DNA from: Acidimicrobiaceae bacterium
GTDB taxonomy: Bacteria; Actinomycetota; Acidimicrobiia; Acidimicrobiales; UBA8592
Assembly: GCA_002724825.1 (NCBI GenBank)
Contig: PBPU01000047.1
Location: 5,910 to 24,135 of the forward strand
Reading direction: 5' to 3'
Length of the DNA: 18,226 bases
Both the position numbers and the translations under genes were made by a program. Below the pieces are notes generated by a model. The model was not told the origin of the DNA. It did no database searches and worked only from the letters and a program-made list of their open reading frames with translations. This document shows, one piece after another, positions 7,435-14,576 of this stretch (its first letter is position 1; each line of letters starts with the position of its first letter).

Positions 7435-8727
7435 CTAATGTCCGCTTTCTGAGCCTTTCCATTCAATGCCGTAATCATCGAACCACCAACGCCCATCGCG
7501 TTTCGCAGTTGGGCTTGTTCTCAGGTCAGGATTCTGATTTAACTTTTCAGGGGTTGGGCCTATTCGGTTCGCAACTTCGGTCAATCCTTCAGTGTCAAGG
7601 TTGTAGCATTCTATAGCATTAAGCCCTAGAAGGCGTCGGGTGTCTTCAATGGACACATCTTGGAAGTCTGTTTCGAGCCGTTCAGCAGTGTTTGGCCATG
7701 AGCCTTCCGGATGTGGGTAGTCGGTTCCCCACATGAGTGCATCAATTCCATTCCGGTTTCTTTCTCGGATTTCATAGCGGCTCATTGTAGATGCACCAAT
7801 AAAGATACTGTCGCCGAAGTACTCAGATGGGAGTTTGGTAAGTAAACCTTTCATTCGGCTGCTCATTTTTTTAATTTTCCAGCTAGCACCAAAGTTCACG
7901 TCAGCTTTCCACAAGAGATCGCCAACCCACCAGCTTCCGCATTCCACTACACAATATTTAAGCCCGGGAAAGCGGTCGAATTTACCACTGAAGAGTAATT
8001 GCCAAAGTGCTCTATGTGTCCAAAAAGCTACCTCAGAAACGTACATAGCTATATTCTCGCCATAGCTTGGAAAGTCAGCTTCACCTGAGTGCGTATGGAC
8101 GACAAGTCCAGTTTCAGCACACGCTGCCCAAAACTTATCGTAATGATCACTTCCATACGGAGCTGACTCATGCCAGAGAGTAGGAATCATAACTCCTTTA
8201 ATTCCTGGCTTTCCGGCCAATGTTTCAACTTCTTTTACTGCTTCATCTACTCCGTGTGTGATAGGGAGTAAAGCTACGCCTGCTCTTCGCGCAGGGCTTG
8301 TAGCGCAAAATTCTTCCAACCACCTGTTATGTGCTTTGGCTCCAGCGAATGCTAGTCGCGGGTCAGTTATTTGACCAGCTGCAAGTCCCGCCCCAAATGG
8401 GGGAGATTCCATCCCTGTAACGGCATCACCATCAGCGAAAATAATCTCGCCTGATATTCCATCCGCGTCTAGTTCCTTATCGCGAACTTCAGGATCATAT
8501 GCCCCACGAAGCCCTTCGGCGTTCTTACTTTCCCATTCTTCAACGTATTCACCGTTTATTTCTTCTGTGAGTCTGCGGTGTTCATGTCTTTCTTTCACGT
8601 ATTCATCGAATTCGCTATGCACGGAAGAATCTAAATACGGCCTGTATTCTTCACACTGCAATCCAGCGTGGGAGTCAGAGGAAACGATGATGTATGGATC
8701 GTTACTAGTGTTGATCTGCTGGGACAT
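7435..8727 (-). CDS. Amidohydrolase_2 family metal-dependent hydrolase/decarboxylase (paralogue A)
   Basis: First gene of the three-gene minus-strand set. The protein is about 430 residues with the same fold as paralogue B. Counted from a GTG two codons upstream (8733), the metal motifs are SSDSHAG (Asp20, His22), VHTHSGEADF (His213/His215) and GTDYPHPEGSW (Asp338, His341). AHNRWLEEF (134-142) and the AFWTHRALWQLLFSGKFDRFP segment are shared with paralogue B. I prefer the ATG at 8727 because AAGGA lies about nine bases before it; the GTG at 8733 is too near that site. The HxH metal pair of classical amidohydrolases is reduced to DxH at strand one, as in many members of this subgroup. It ends with TAG. 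Function is unassigned beyond the family; coupling with paralogue B suggests related or consecutive substrates, or a hetero-oligomer (inference). Confidence 0.92.
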   Translation of the reverse strand: MSQQINTSNDPYIIVSSDSHAGLQCEEYRPYLDSSVHSEFDEYVKERHEHRRLTEEINGEYVEEWESKNAEGLRGAYDPEVRDKELDADGISGEIIFADGDAVTGMESPPFGAGLAAGQITDPRLAFAGAKAHNRWLEEFCATSPARRAGVALLPITHGVDEAVKEVETLAGKPGIKGVMIPTLWHESAPYGSDHYDKFWAACAETGLVVHTHSGEADFPSYGENIAMYVSEVAFWTHRALWQLLFSGKFDRFPGLKYCVVECGSWWVGDLLWKADVNFGASWKIKKMSSRMKGLLTKLPSEYFGDSIFIGASTMSRYEIRERNRNGIDALMWGTDYPHPEGSWPNTAERLETDFQDVSIEDTRRLLGLNAIECYNLDTEGLTEVANRIGPTPEKLNQNPDLRTSPTAKRDGRWWFDDYGIEWKGSESGH

Positions 8728-8733
8728 ATTCAC

Positions 8734-8924
8734 TTTTCCTTTTGCGTACCGGATAAACCTAAGTTAATGTATTTCATTAAATAATCTACTAATAAACAAT
8801 AGTGCTGTTCAGAGGAATGTAAAAGTTCCATCCCAGCATTTAGAGATTGAATTTCAATGACTTCAATAAACCTTAAGAAGTTAATTGAAAAAAGCAATAT
8901 CCTTCGTTCCCGACCGGAGCCAAC
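8734..8924. promoter_or_regulatory. Divergent promoter/operator region between amidohydrolase and P450 operons
   Basis: The largest intergenic gap in the window (191 bases, AT-rich) and the control point for two divergent operons. It holds four copies of ATTGAA or its complement within 44 bases: ATTGAA at 8846-8851, TTCAAT at 8853-8858 (together a 13-base perfect palindrome around one T), TTCAAT at 8862-8867 and ATTGAA at 8884-8889. A second palindrome, TTAATG-n5-CATTAA, lies at 8764-8780, closer to the amidohydrolase start. These are candidate operators. I cannot place clear -10/-35 boxes. The P450 start is preceded by CGGAG (8915-8919). Confidence 0.45.
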
Positions 8925-10187
8925 ATGGACCTTACCGACATAGATCTGTTAGATGCAGATCGGTTTGTACGTATGGAACATCATGAGATGTTCAAGGTAC
9001 TCCGAGACCAATCCCCTTTGTTTTGGCACGACCACCCAGATGGCGGCGGGTTTTGGAATGTTGTTCGCCATGGGGATGTCCGAACCGTAAATAGAGATAA
9101 TGAACTTTATTCAAGCGAAATCGGAGGAATTAGTATTGCAAACCCTCGAGTAGATCACGAGGATGGAAAGTTTGTTGATCAACGAGGGCTTAACATGCTT
9201 TACACCGACCCACCGAAACACACCAGGTATCGTCGACTGGTCAGCAAAGGGTTTACTCCTCGGATGATAAGTTTACTTGAGCAATTTCTCGCCCATCGAA
9301 CCACGTTGATCGTCGATAATGTAATCGAATCTGGTTCAGCTGATTTTGTTGAAAAATTGGCAGCTGAACTTCCACTTCAAGCAATTGCAGAAATCATGGG
9401 CGTCCCCCAAGAAGACAGACACCTGTTATTCAAATGGTCTAACGATCTCATTGGGATAGATGACCCTGAGTATGAAGGTGACCCTGGTGTCGCAGCGATG
9501 GAATTATATGCGTATGCCCATCAGCTAGCTGCTGACCGGGGAATTGATCCGCAAGATGACATCATGACGAAGCTAGTTAATGCTGAAATAAATGGAGATC
9601 GACTAACTGAATTAGAAATAGATGTCTTCATGCTTCTTCTATCAGTGGCTGGGAATGAAACAACTCGAAATGCTACAGCACATGGAATGCATGCATTGCT
9701 CACACATCCAGAGCAATTCACACTTCTTAAATCTGACCCTGATAGATATCTGGATACTGCAGTGGATGAAATTATCCGCTGGGCAAGCCCTGTCCTCCAT
9801 TTCCGACGCACCACAACAGCAGATACTGAGTTACTAGGTCAAGAAATTCCAAAAGACACACGAGTCGTTATATGGTACATCTCCGCGAATAGAGACTCAG
9901 ACGTATTTGTTGACCCATTTACGTTTGATATAACTCGAACACCAAATGACCATATTGCATTTGGAGGTGGAGGAGCTCATTACTGCTTAGGTGCAAATCT
10001 AGCTAGAGCAGAGCTCCGACTTATTTTTCGAGAAATTGCGCTTCGTATGCCTGATATGAAACTTGAGGGCGAGCCCGAAAGACTCCGGTCAAATTTCATT
10101 GGAGGAATTAAACACCTTCCAGTCAGTTGGACACCAGGAAATCGTATAGACCCTCCTCCATATAAGAGGGACGTCAGCCTAGCTTAA
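8925..10187 (+). CDS. Cytochrome P450 (CYP124/125/142-like)
   Basis: A complete 420-residue soluble bacterial P450. The I-helix oxygen-activation motif is AGNETT (242-247), the K-helix ExxR is E282-x-x-R285, and the haem-binding loop is FGGGGAHYCLG with Cys354 as the thiolate ligand, one residue longer than the textbook FxxGxxxC, as in CYP124/125-type proteins. TDPPKHTRYRRLVSKGF (94-110) is the typical C-helix segment of the actinobacterial steroid and branched-lipid P450s. Those relatives hydroxylate cholesterol side chains or methyl-branched chains, so a terpenoid, steroid or alkyl-chain substrate is a fair guess, not a demonstration. It is the first gene of a plus-strand operon, with a 13-base gap to the thioesterase-like gene. 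No ferredoxin or ferredoxin reductase is encoded in the window, so the electron donor must come from elsewhere. Confidence 0.95.
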   Translation: MDLTDIDLLDADRFVRMEHHEMFKVLRDQSPLFWHDHPDGGGFWNVVRHGDVRTVNRDNELYSSEIGGISIANPRVDHEDGKFVDQRGLNMLYTDPPKHTRYRRLVSKGFTPRMISLLEQFLAHRTTLIVDNVIESGSADFVEKLAAELPLQAIAEIMGVPQEDRHLLFKWSNDLIGIDDPEYEGDPGVAAMELYAYAHQLAADRGIDPQDDIMTKLVNAEINGDRLTELEIDVFMLLLSVAGNETTRNATAHGMHALLTHPEQFTLLKSDPDRYLDTAVDEIIRWASPVLHFRRTTTADTELLGQEIPKDTRVVIWYISANRDSDVFVDPFTFDITRTPNDHIAFGGGGAHYCLGANLARAELRLIFREIALRMPDMKLEGEPERLRSNFIGGIKHLPVSWTPGNRIDPPPYKRDVSLA

Positions 10188-10200
10188 TTAGGCGCCTCGC

Positions 10201-11010
10201 ATGTCAGAAGCTGAATTCCCATCAGAATTTCTCAGCGTTATGGCACGCATGGGAGCGAGACCAGATCTTGTTGACGTATCTAAAGGACATGTCAACGTCA
10301 ACGAGAATCTAACTTCCCATGGAATTATTAGGGTTGCCCCACTTATGCTTCTAGCAGATACTGTTGTCGGGATGCGTCTAGAATCACTTGTTGAAGACTG
10401 GACGTTCACTACTGATTTCTCTTTTCGCCGAGCAGGAATTACTGCAGCTGAAAATATTGAAGCTCGAAGCACGATCCTTCGACACGGCAGACGACTCATG
10501 GTTGAGGAACTGGAGTATGTCAATGAGAACAATGATTCAGTCGGTCATGCACAAATTACTTTTATGAGAACTCCGCTACGTGAAGGAGAAGCTAAACCCG
10601 ATGTAGCCAAGGTTAGAGATCGAATGGGGTCACTGGAACTACCTGCACTTGAACAGCCTGTAGAAGAACTCGCAGGCATTTCAATTGTTGATAAAAACAC
10701 TGGCAAAGTAACCATGATGCCAAAGGAAGCAGTTCGAAGGCCAGGAGGCTTTGTTCAAGGTGCGATCATGACGCTTATTGGTGAGCTAAGCGCTCAGACT
10801 TTTGCTGAAGCTCATTACAACACGTCATGTGTTGTAACAGGAATGGATGTCAGGTATTTGATCGGAGGAAGGTCAGGCCCATTGGTTACACACGCTAAAT
10901 GGATTGGTTCACCGGAATCTGGAGTTATAAAGGTGGACTTGGTTGATGAAGGCTATGATGTTCTCTCTTGTACCTTTCTCGCACAGGTGCAGTCAATCAA
11001 AGTTAGCTAA
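10201..11010 (+). CDS. Tandem-hotdog (PaaI-like) acyl-CoA thioesterase-like protein
   Basis: A 269-residue protein that reads as two hotdog domains in one chain. The first is about residues 30-125: the GIIRVAPLMLLADTVVG helix, then TTDFSFRRAGI, then the strand pair ending in GHAQITFM. The second is about residues 170-266: GGFVQGAIMTLIGELSAQ helix, then VVTGMDVRYL, then the strands ending in LSCTFLAQVQ. Each half repeats the order central helix, then beta sheet. PaaI-like hotdogs hydrolyse acyl-CoA thioesters; here the classical HGG catalytic segment is not complete in either half (SHG in the first, PGG in the second). One domain may therefore be structural. It lies 13 bases after the P450 stop with only a weak AGGCG ribosome site, so translational coupling is likely. 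It may remove CoA from, or merely bind, an acyl intermediate of the P450 pathway. Confidence 0.8.
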   Translation: MSEAEFPSEFLSVMARMGARPDLVDVSKGHVNVNENLTSHGIIRVAPLMLLADTVVGMRLESLVEDWTFTTDFSFRRAGITAAENIEARSTILRHGRRLMVEELEYVNENNDSVGHAQITFMRTPLREGEAKPDVAKVRDRMGSLELPALEQPVEELAGISIVDKNTGKVTMMPKEAVRRPGGFVQGAIMTLIGELSAQTFAEAHYNTSCVVTGMDVRYLIGGRSGPLVTHAKWIGSPESGVIKVDLVDEGYDVLSCTFLAQVQSIKVS

Positions 11011-11019
11011 GTCGTCAAC

Positions 11020-11036
11020 CCGTATTGTCAATACGG
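11020..11036. promoter_or_regulatory. 17-base perfect palindrome between thioesterase-like and PPOX genes
   Basis: CCGTATTG and CAATACGG flank a single T, giving eight-base perfect arms. It lies 10 bases after the upstream stop and 24 bases before the PPOX start. Size and symmetry fit a dimeric repressor operator (TetR type, for example), but the regulator is not in the window. No T-run follows, so it is not a usual terminator. Confidence 0.4.
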
Positions 11037-11059
11037 AATACAACGCTGAGAGGAAAGCC

Positions 11060-11449
11060 TTGAGTATCGGTGAAAATACATACGTTTCGTTAACAACATT
11101 CACAAAGGACGGAAGAAAGAAAAACTGCCCTGTATGGATCGTTGACCTAAAAGAAGGAGAAGTAGGGTTCACAACAGAATCAACTTCATGGAAAGCAAAG
11201 CGTATTATGAAGACTCCTAGCGTCGAACTCGTTGCGAGTAACTCACGTGGGGAACCCCTTGACGGTCACAATATAGTAAAGGGAACCGCTGAACTTGTCT
11301 TTGGTGATGAATTTCAAACTATTCAGAAAAAGGTAAAGAAAAAGTACGGAATTCAATTTACGTTAATTGTCGGTTTTGGAAGAATGACTAGATTCATACG
11401 GCGAAAAGAAAATTCGAGTTGCGGGGTCGTTATTACCGTCGCAGATTAG
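11060..11449 (+). CDS. PPOX-class (split-barrel FMN/F420-binding) protein
   Basis: A 129-residue split beta-barrel protein of the pyridoxamine-oxidase-like PPOX class. The characteristic opening ENTYVSLTTFTKDGRKKNCPVWIV is followed by GFTTESTSWKAKRIMKTPSVELVASNSRG, the usual flavin/F420 phosphate-contact stretch, and a C-terminal KKYGIQFTLIVGFGRM segment. Homologues in Actinobacteria include F420H2-dependent reductases and small biliverdin-type reductases; FMN use cannot be excluded. The open frame reaches back to 10943 inside the previous gene, but the family start and a GAGAGG site (11048-11053) point to a TTG start at 11060. It is third in the P450 operon. Its stop overlaps that of the DoxX-like gene on the opposite strand by four bases. 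Role in the pathway (double-bond reduction or a redox accessory) is a guess. Confidence 0.82.
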   Translation: MSIGENTYVSLTTFTKDGRKKNCPVWIVDLKEGEVGFTTESTSWKAKRIMKTPSVELVASNSRGEPLDGHNIVKGTAELVFGDEFQTIQKKVKKKYGIQFTLIVGFGRMTRFIRRKENSSCGVVITVAD

Positions 11450-11922
11450 AAATTTGGACTACTGCTAGGTTGCTGTTTGGCATGTCTCCATACCAGCCAC
11501 CCAAAAAGAAACTGAAAAGGTAACCGAATAAAATTACGAAGTCTCACACCATCAGCATTGACGACTCGTTCAGCTACACCTGAAGCATTCGTTTGAACAT
11601 CAACGTCATTGATGAACATATCAATATTTGCTGGGTATACGAGAACTAAAAGAATAAGCAATCCGTAGGCTGCATATCGGCGAGACCAAATTGGAATTAA
11701 AGCGGCTCCAAGAATAATTTCTGCTGCGCCTGATACTTCATTGGCAAATGAAGGACTCCAGAACCATCTAGGAACAATCGCTTCGAAGAAGTCAGGGTTT
11801 AGGAAATGATTGATTCCTACGGCGATAAAAGCTCCGCCAATCACTATTGCTTCAATCGTTCTCCACCAACGTGTCCGAGTGATTTCTTTGATTCTCTCTA
11901 TGAGCTTTGTATGGAATTGCAC
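11446..11922 (-). CDS. DoxX-like four-helix membrane protein
   Basis: About 158 residues with four hydrophobic stretches and the DoxX-type sequence landmarks: a first helix ending in AVGINHFLNPDFFEAIVPRW, then SGAAEIILGAALIP on the second helix, RYAAYGLLILLVLVYPANIDMF on the third, and a last helix before a short polar tail. The frame is open upstream to 12036, but that would run into the SDR gene. The GTG at 11922 gives a normal-sized protein and a 43-base gap, so I take it as the start, though its ribosome site is weak. DoxX-like proteins are named after a thiosulfate:quinone oxidoreductase subunit; most, including this type, have no proven activity. It is the last gene of the ADH-amidohydrolase-SDR set. 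The stop codon TTA/TAG overlap with the PPOX gene leaves no space for a terminator. Confidence 0.85.
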   Translation of the reverse strand: MQFHTKLIERIKEITRTRWWRTIEAIVIGGAFIAVGINHFLNPDFFEAIVPRWFWSPSFANEVSGAAEIILGAALIPIWSRRYAAYGLLILLVLVYPANIDMFINDVDVQTNASGVAERVVNADGVRLRNFIRLPFQFLFGWLVWRHAKQQPSSSPNF

Positions 11923-11965
11923 ATCACCACCATACTTGCGAAGTAGGAGAGGGGTGACTATCGGC

Positions 11966-12739
11966 CTACGAGACGAAAAGACCACCGTCAATGATGTAAC
12001 TTGCTCCAGTAATATACGCAGCTTCATCAGACGCAAGATAAGCGACGAGTCCAGCTATTTCTTCCGGTTCAGCATATCGTCCAAGCGGTACGCGCTCATT
12101 CGTCATTTTCGTATATTCCTCAGGGTCTTCAGGTATCGTCATTTTTTCGATATTTCGGATCATTCGAGTATTCACGACTCCAGGACATACCGCATTGACT
12201 CGTATCCCTGCTGGCGCGAATTCAATCGCAGCTGTTTTTGTCATCCCGACTACTGCGTGTTTACTCGCTCCGTATGCTACGAGTGTTGGGGTAGCCATTA
12301 CTCCAGCTCCTGATGCTGTATTGACGATATTTCCCCCACCGCGTAGACGCATAGCATCCACGACATGACGCATGCCCAGCCAGACGCCTTTCACGTTTAC
12401 GTTCAGAACTTTGTCAAATATTTCTTCGTCGTACGCTTCTAGAGGAGCGACATGGCCTTCAATTCCGGCATTGTTAAATAGCACATCTACCCCGCCATAT
12501 ACTTCCACGGCTTGATTGACATAATTTTCCACCTCAGCTGAAACTGTCACATCAGCAACAACCGCATGAGCCGTTCCCCCTGCGCCTTCGATCAATTCGA
12601 CTGTTTCATTCAGCGTTTCTTCATTCAAGTCAACCGCGACAACCGACGCGCCTTCTGAAGCGAATCGAAGTGATGTTACTCTGCCTATCCCAGCTGATGC
12701 ACCAGTAACGATTACTACTTTGTTTGAAAATCTTGACAT
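11966..12739 (-). CDS. Short-chain dehydrogenase/reductase (classical)
   Basis: A 257-residue classical SDR with all landmarks: TGASAGIG (12-19), an Asp37 at the end of the second strand that favours NAD(H), NNAG (89-92), N113-V-N-V-K, Ser143, the catalytic Tyr156-x3-Lys160 in YGASK, CPGVVNT (185-191) and the C-terminal TGASYIIDGG. It is of the FabG/cyclopentanol-dehydrogenase type, which interconverts secondary alcohols and ketones. A GGAGGT ribosome site lies at 12745-12750, five bases before the ATG. It follows the Amidohydrolase_3 gene by 85 bases and precedes the DoxX-like gene by 43. A plausible task is making the ketone for the Baeyer-Villiger step (inference). It ends in TAG. Confidence 0.95.
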   Translation of the reverse strand: MSRFSNKVVIVTGASAGIGRVTSLRFASEGASVVAVDLNEETLNETVELIEGAGGTAHAVVADVTVSAEVENYVNQAVEVYGGVDVLFNNAGIEGHVAPLEAYDEEIFDKVLNVNVKGVWLGMRHVVDAMRLRGGGNIVNTASGAGVMATPTLVAYGASKHAVVGMTKTAAIEFAPAGIRVNAVCPGVVNTRMIRNIEKMTIPEDPEEYTKMTNERVPLGRYAEPEEIAGLVAYLASDEAAYITGASYIIDGGLFVS

Positions 12740-12824
12740 GCTTAACCTCCAGAGTCAGTAAGGAAGATTAAAGCCTGCCTAAGTATCTTGCAAAACGGTT
12801 GGCCTTTAACGATGTTCCAAAGGG

Positions 12825-14558
12825 TTATCTATTTGCAGGAATGTCAACTGTGTATGTATCCCGCCCGCTCTTTAATACTGTTCCGGGAAGATGTTCGGTT
12901 GGTTCGTTATCAATGACTGTGGGGATACCGTTTACAAATACTCTGCGCATTCCTGAAACATCAGCGTATAAACGGCCTTCTCCTCCTGGAAGGTCATTAA
13001 GAAGGATCACGTCACCTGCGTTGATCGTTTCCGGATCAAAAATAACTATGTCAGCGAACCAACCTTCTTTGAGGACTCCACGGTCGCGAAGGCCAAATAA
13101 TTCAGCCGGTACCTGTGTGATGTGATGGATAGTATCTTCAAGAGAAATAAGTGATTTACCGTGAAGACAATCGTGGAGCCAGCTTGTTGTATAGGGAGCT
13201 CCAGACATTCGGTCCAAATGTGCTCCAGCGTCCGACCCGCCAATCATCACGTCTGGGTGTTGCCATGCCTCTGTTCGCATGTGCCAACTGGCAGGGTCAT
13301 CATCAGTAGGTCCGGGCCAAAGGACAGTTCGTAGTTCGTCCGCTAACACAATATCGAGAAGGCAGTAAAAATCTCTCACTCCTCGTTCAAGAGCTATCTC
13401 GCCTACCGATCGACCTTTAAGGCCTTCATTTTCCTCAGAGTAGGTATCGCCGATGACGTAGCGATCCCATCCGGTAAGACGGCTAAAAACTCCAGCATCT
13501 GGGGACGCGGCTCGTTCTTCCATGAATTTTCGTACTGCGGGATCGCGTAATTTTTCCATTCGTTCTGTAACCGGAAGTCCGAGGATAGGACCCCAGTCGG
13601 GCATCATGTTCAAACCACAATAGGTAAGGAAACTCATGTTCATACCAACAAGAACAGGCATAGTAAGGGCGACAACTCGTGCACCTTTCTCAGTGCACGT
13701 TTCTAAGGCTTGTAGCTGATTTTTGTAGTCAGATGGTCGTGCGGAATCAACAGTCAATACATTCCAATTCAATGGTCTGCGGCCAGTTAGCGACATATTT
13801 GCCATCAATTCAACTTCATCTTCAGAAAATCCGTTCAAACAGCCGTCGCTGGCCCATTCAAGTGTGGTTCCTTCATGGTCAGCGACTACCGAACAGAGAG
13901 CAAGAAGTTCTTCTTCAGATGCGACCCGAGATGGTACTGGATCTCCATTTCCATCATTATGTGTAAAAGCTCTTGTTGTTGAAAAACCAAGGCCGCCCTC
14001 TTCAATGCATTTTGCTAGAAGGGATTTCATTTCATCAATTTGTTCAGCTGTTGCAACTTCTTTTGTTGCGTCAGAGCCCATAACTGCGAGACGAAGAGCA
14101 CAGTGGCCAACCATGGTTGCAACATTTAAGCCAACTTTTCCTTCTAGCCTTGATAAGTATTCTCCGTAGCTGTTCCAATCCCAGCTGACTCCAGTTTCTA
14201 AAGCTTCAAGTGGCATTCCTTCGACTTTCACCATCATTTTTCGTAAATAATCAGCGTCTTCGTTGTTATTGACGGGAGCGAGAGTGAAACCACAATTTCC
14301 CATAACTACACTCGTAACGCCATGTAGGTTTGACGGTGTTCCTCTTGGATCCCAGAACAGCTGTGCGTCGTAATGGGTGTGGGGATCTACAAATCCGGGT
14401 GAGACAACTAACCCAGCAGCGTCAATGACTTCTTTTGCTTTACCGTCCAACTTTCCAATAGCGACAATTCGGTCATCAGAGATGGCGATATCTGCTTGAA
14501 ATGATTTTGCTCCAGTTCCATCAATGATGGTGCCGCCTGTAATGAGATAGTCAAACAT
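12825..14558 (-). CDS. Amidohydrolase_3 family protein, D-aminoacylase-like
   Basis: A 577-residue metal-dependent amidohydrolase. It opens with the small beta-domain (FDYLITGGTIIDGTG), followed by the metal motif DPHTHYD (His60, His62), then VMGNCGF with Cys89, equivalent to the zinc-bridging cysteine of D-aminoacylase. The catalytic aspartate is probably Asp443 in GGSDAGAH. The beta-domain then closes with GWFADIVIFDPETI. This order matches N-acyl-D-amino-acid deacylases and it would be annotated so by similarity. However, the THxR and SHHK segments that provide the two other zinc histidines in D-aminoacylase appear here as TTLEWASDG and RPLNWNVLTVD. The reaction may thus differ. It lies 18 bases after the zinc alcohol dehydrogenase stop, in the same operon. 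It ends in TAG. Confidence 0.9.
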   Translation of the reverse strand: MFDYLITGGTIIDGTGAKSFQADIAISDDRIVAIGKLDGKAKEVIDAAGLVVSPGFVDPHTHYDAQLFWDPRGTPSNLHGVTSVVMGNCGFTLAPVNNNEDADYLRKMMVKVEGMPLEALETGVSWDWNSYGEYLSRLEGKVGLNVATMVGHCALRLAVMGSDATKEVATAEQIDEMKSLLAKCIEEGGLGFSTTRAFTHNDGNGDPVPSRVASEEELLALCSVVADHEGTTLEWASDGCLNGFSEDEVELMANMSLTGRRPLNWNVLTVDSARPSDYKNQLQALETCTEKGARVVALTMPVLVGMNMSFLTYCGLNMMPDWGPILGLPVTERMEKLRDPAVRKFMEERAASPDAGVFSRLTGWDRYVIGDTYSEENEGLKGRSVGEIALERGVRDFYCLLDIVLADELRTVLWPGPTDDDPASWHMRTEAWQHPDVMIGGSDAGAHLDRMSGAPYTTSWLHDCLHGKSLISLEDTIHHITQVPAELFGLRDRGVLKEGWFADIVIFDPETINAGDVILLNDLPGGEGRLYADVSGMRRVFVNGIPTVIDNEPTEHLPGTVLKSGRDTYTVDIPANR

Positions 14559-14576
14559 TTTATGTCTCTATATCTC

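Noticed and set aside
7398..7496. Longer N-terminus (from 7496) for Amidohydrolase_2 paralogue B
   Set aside because: It would overlap the upstream gene by about 60 bases and adds residues that its paralogue does not have.
10815..10837. Perfect nine-base inverted repeat TTACAACAC-n5-GTGTTGTAA
   Set aside because: It lies inside the second hotdog domain coding sequence, and about one such repeat is expected by chance in 18 kb with short loops allowed.
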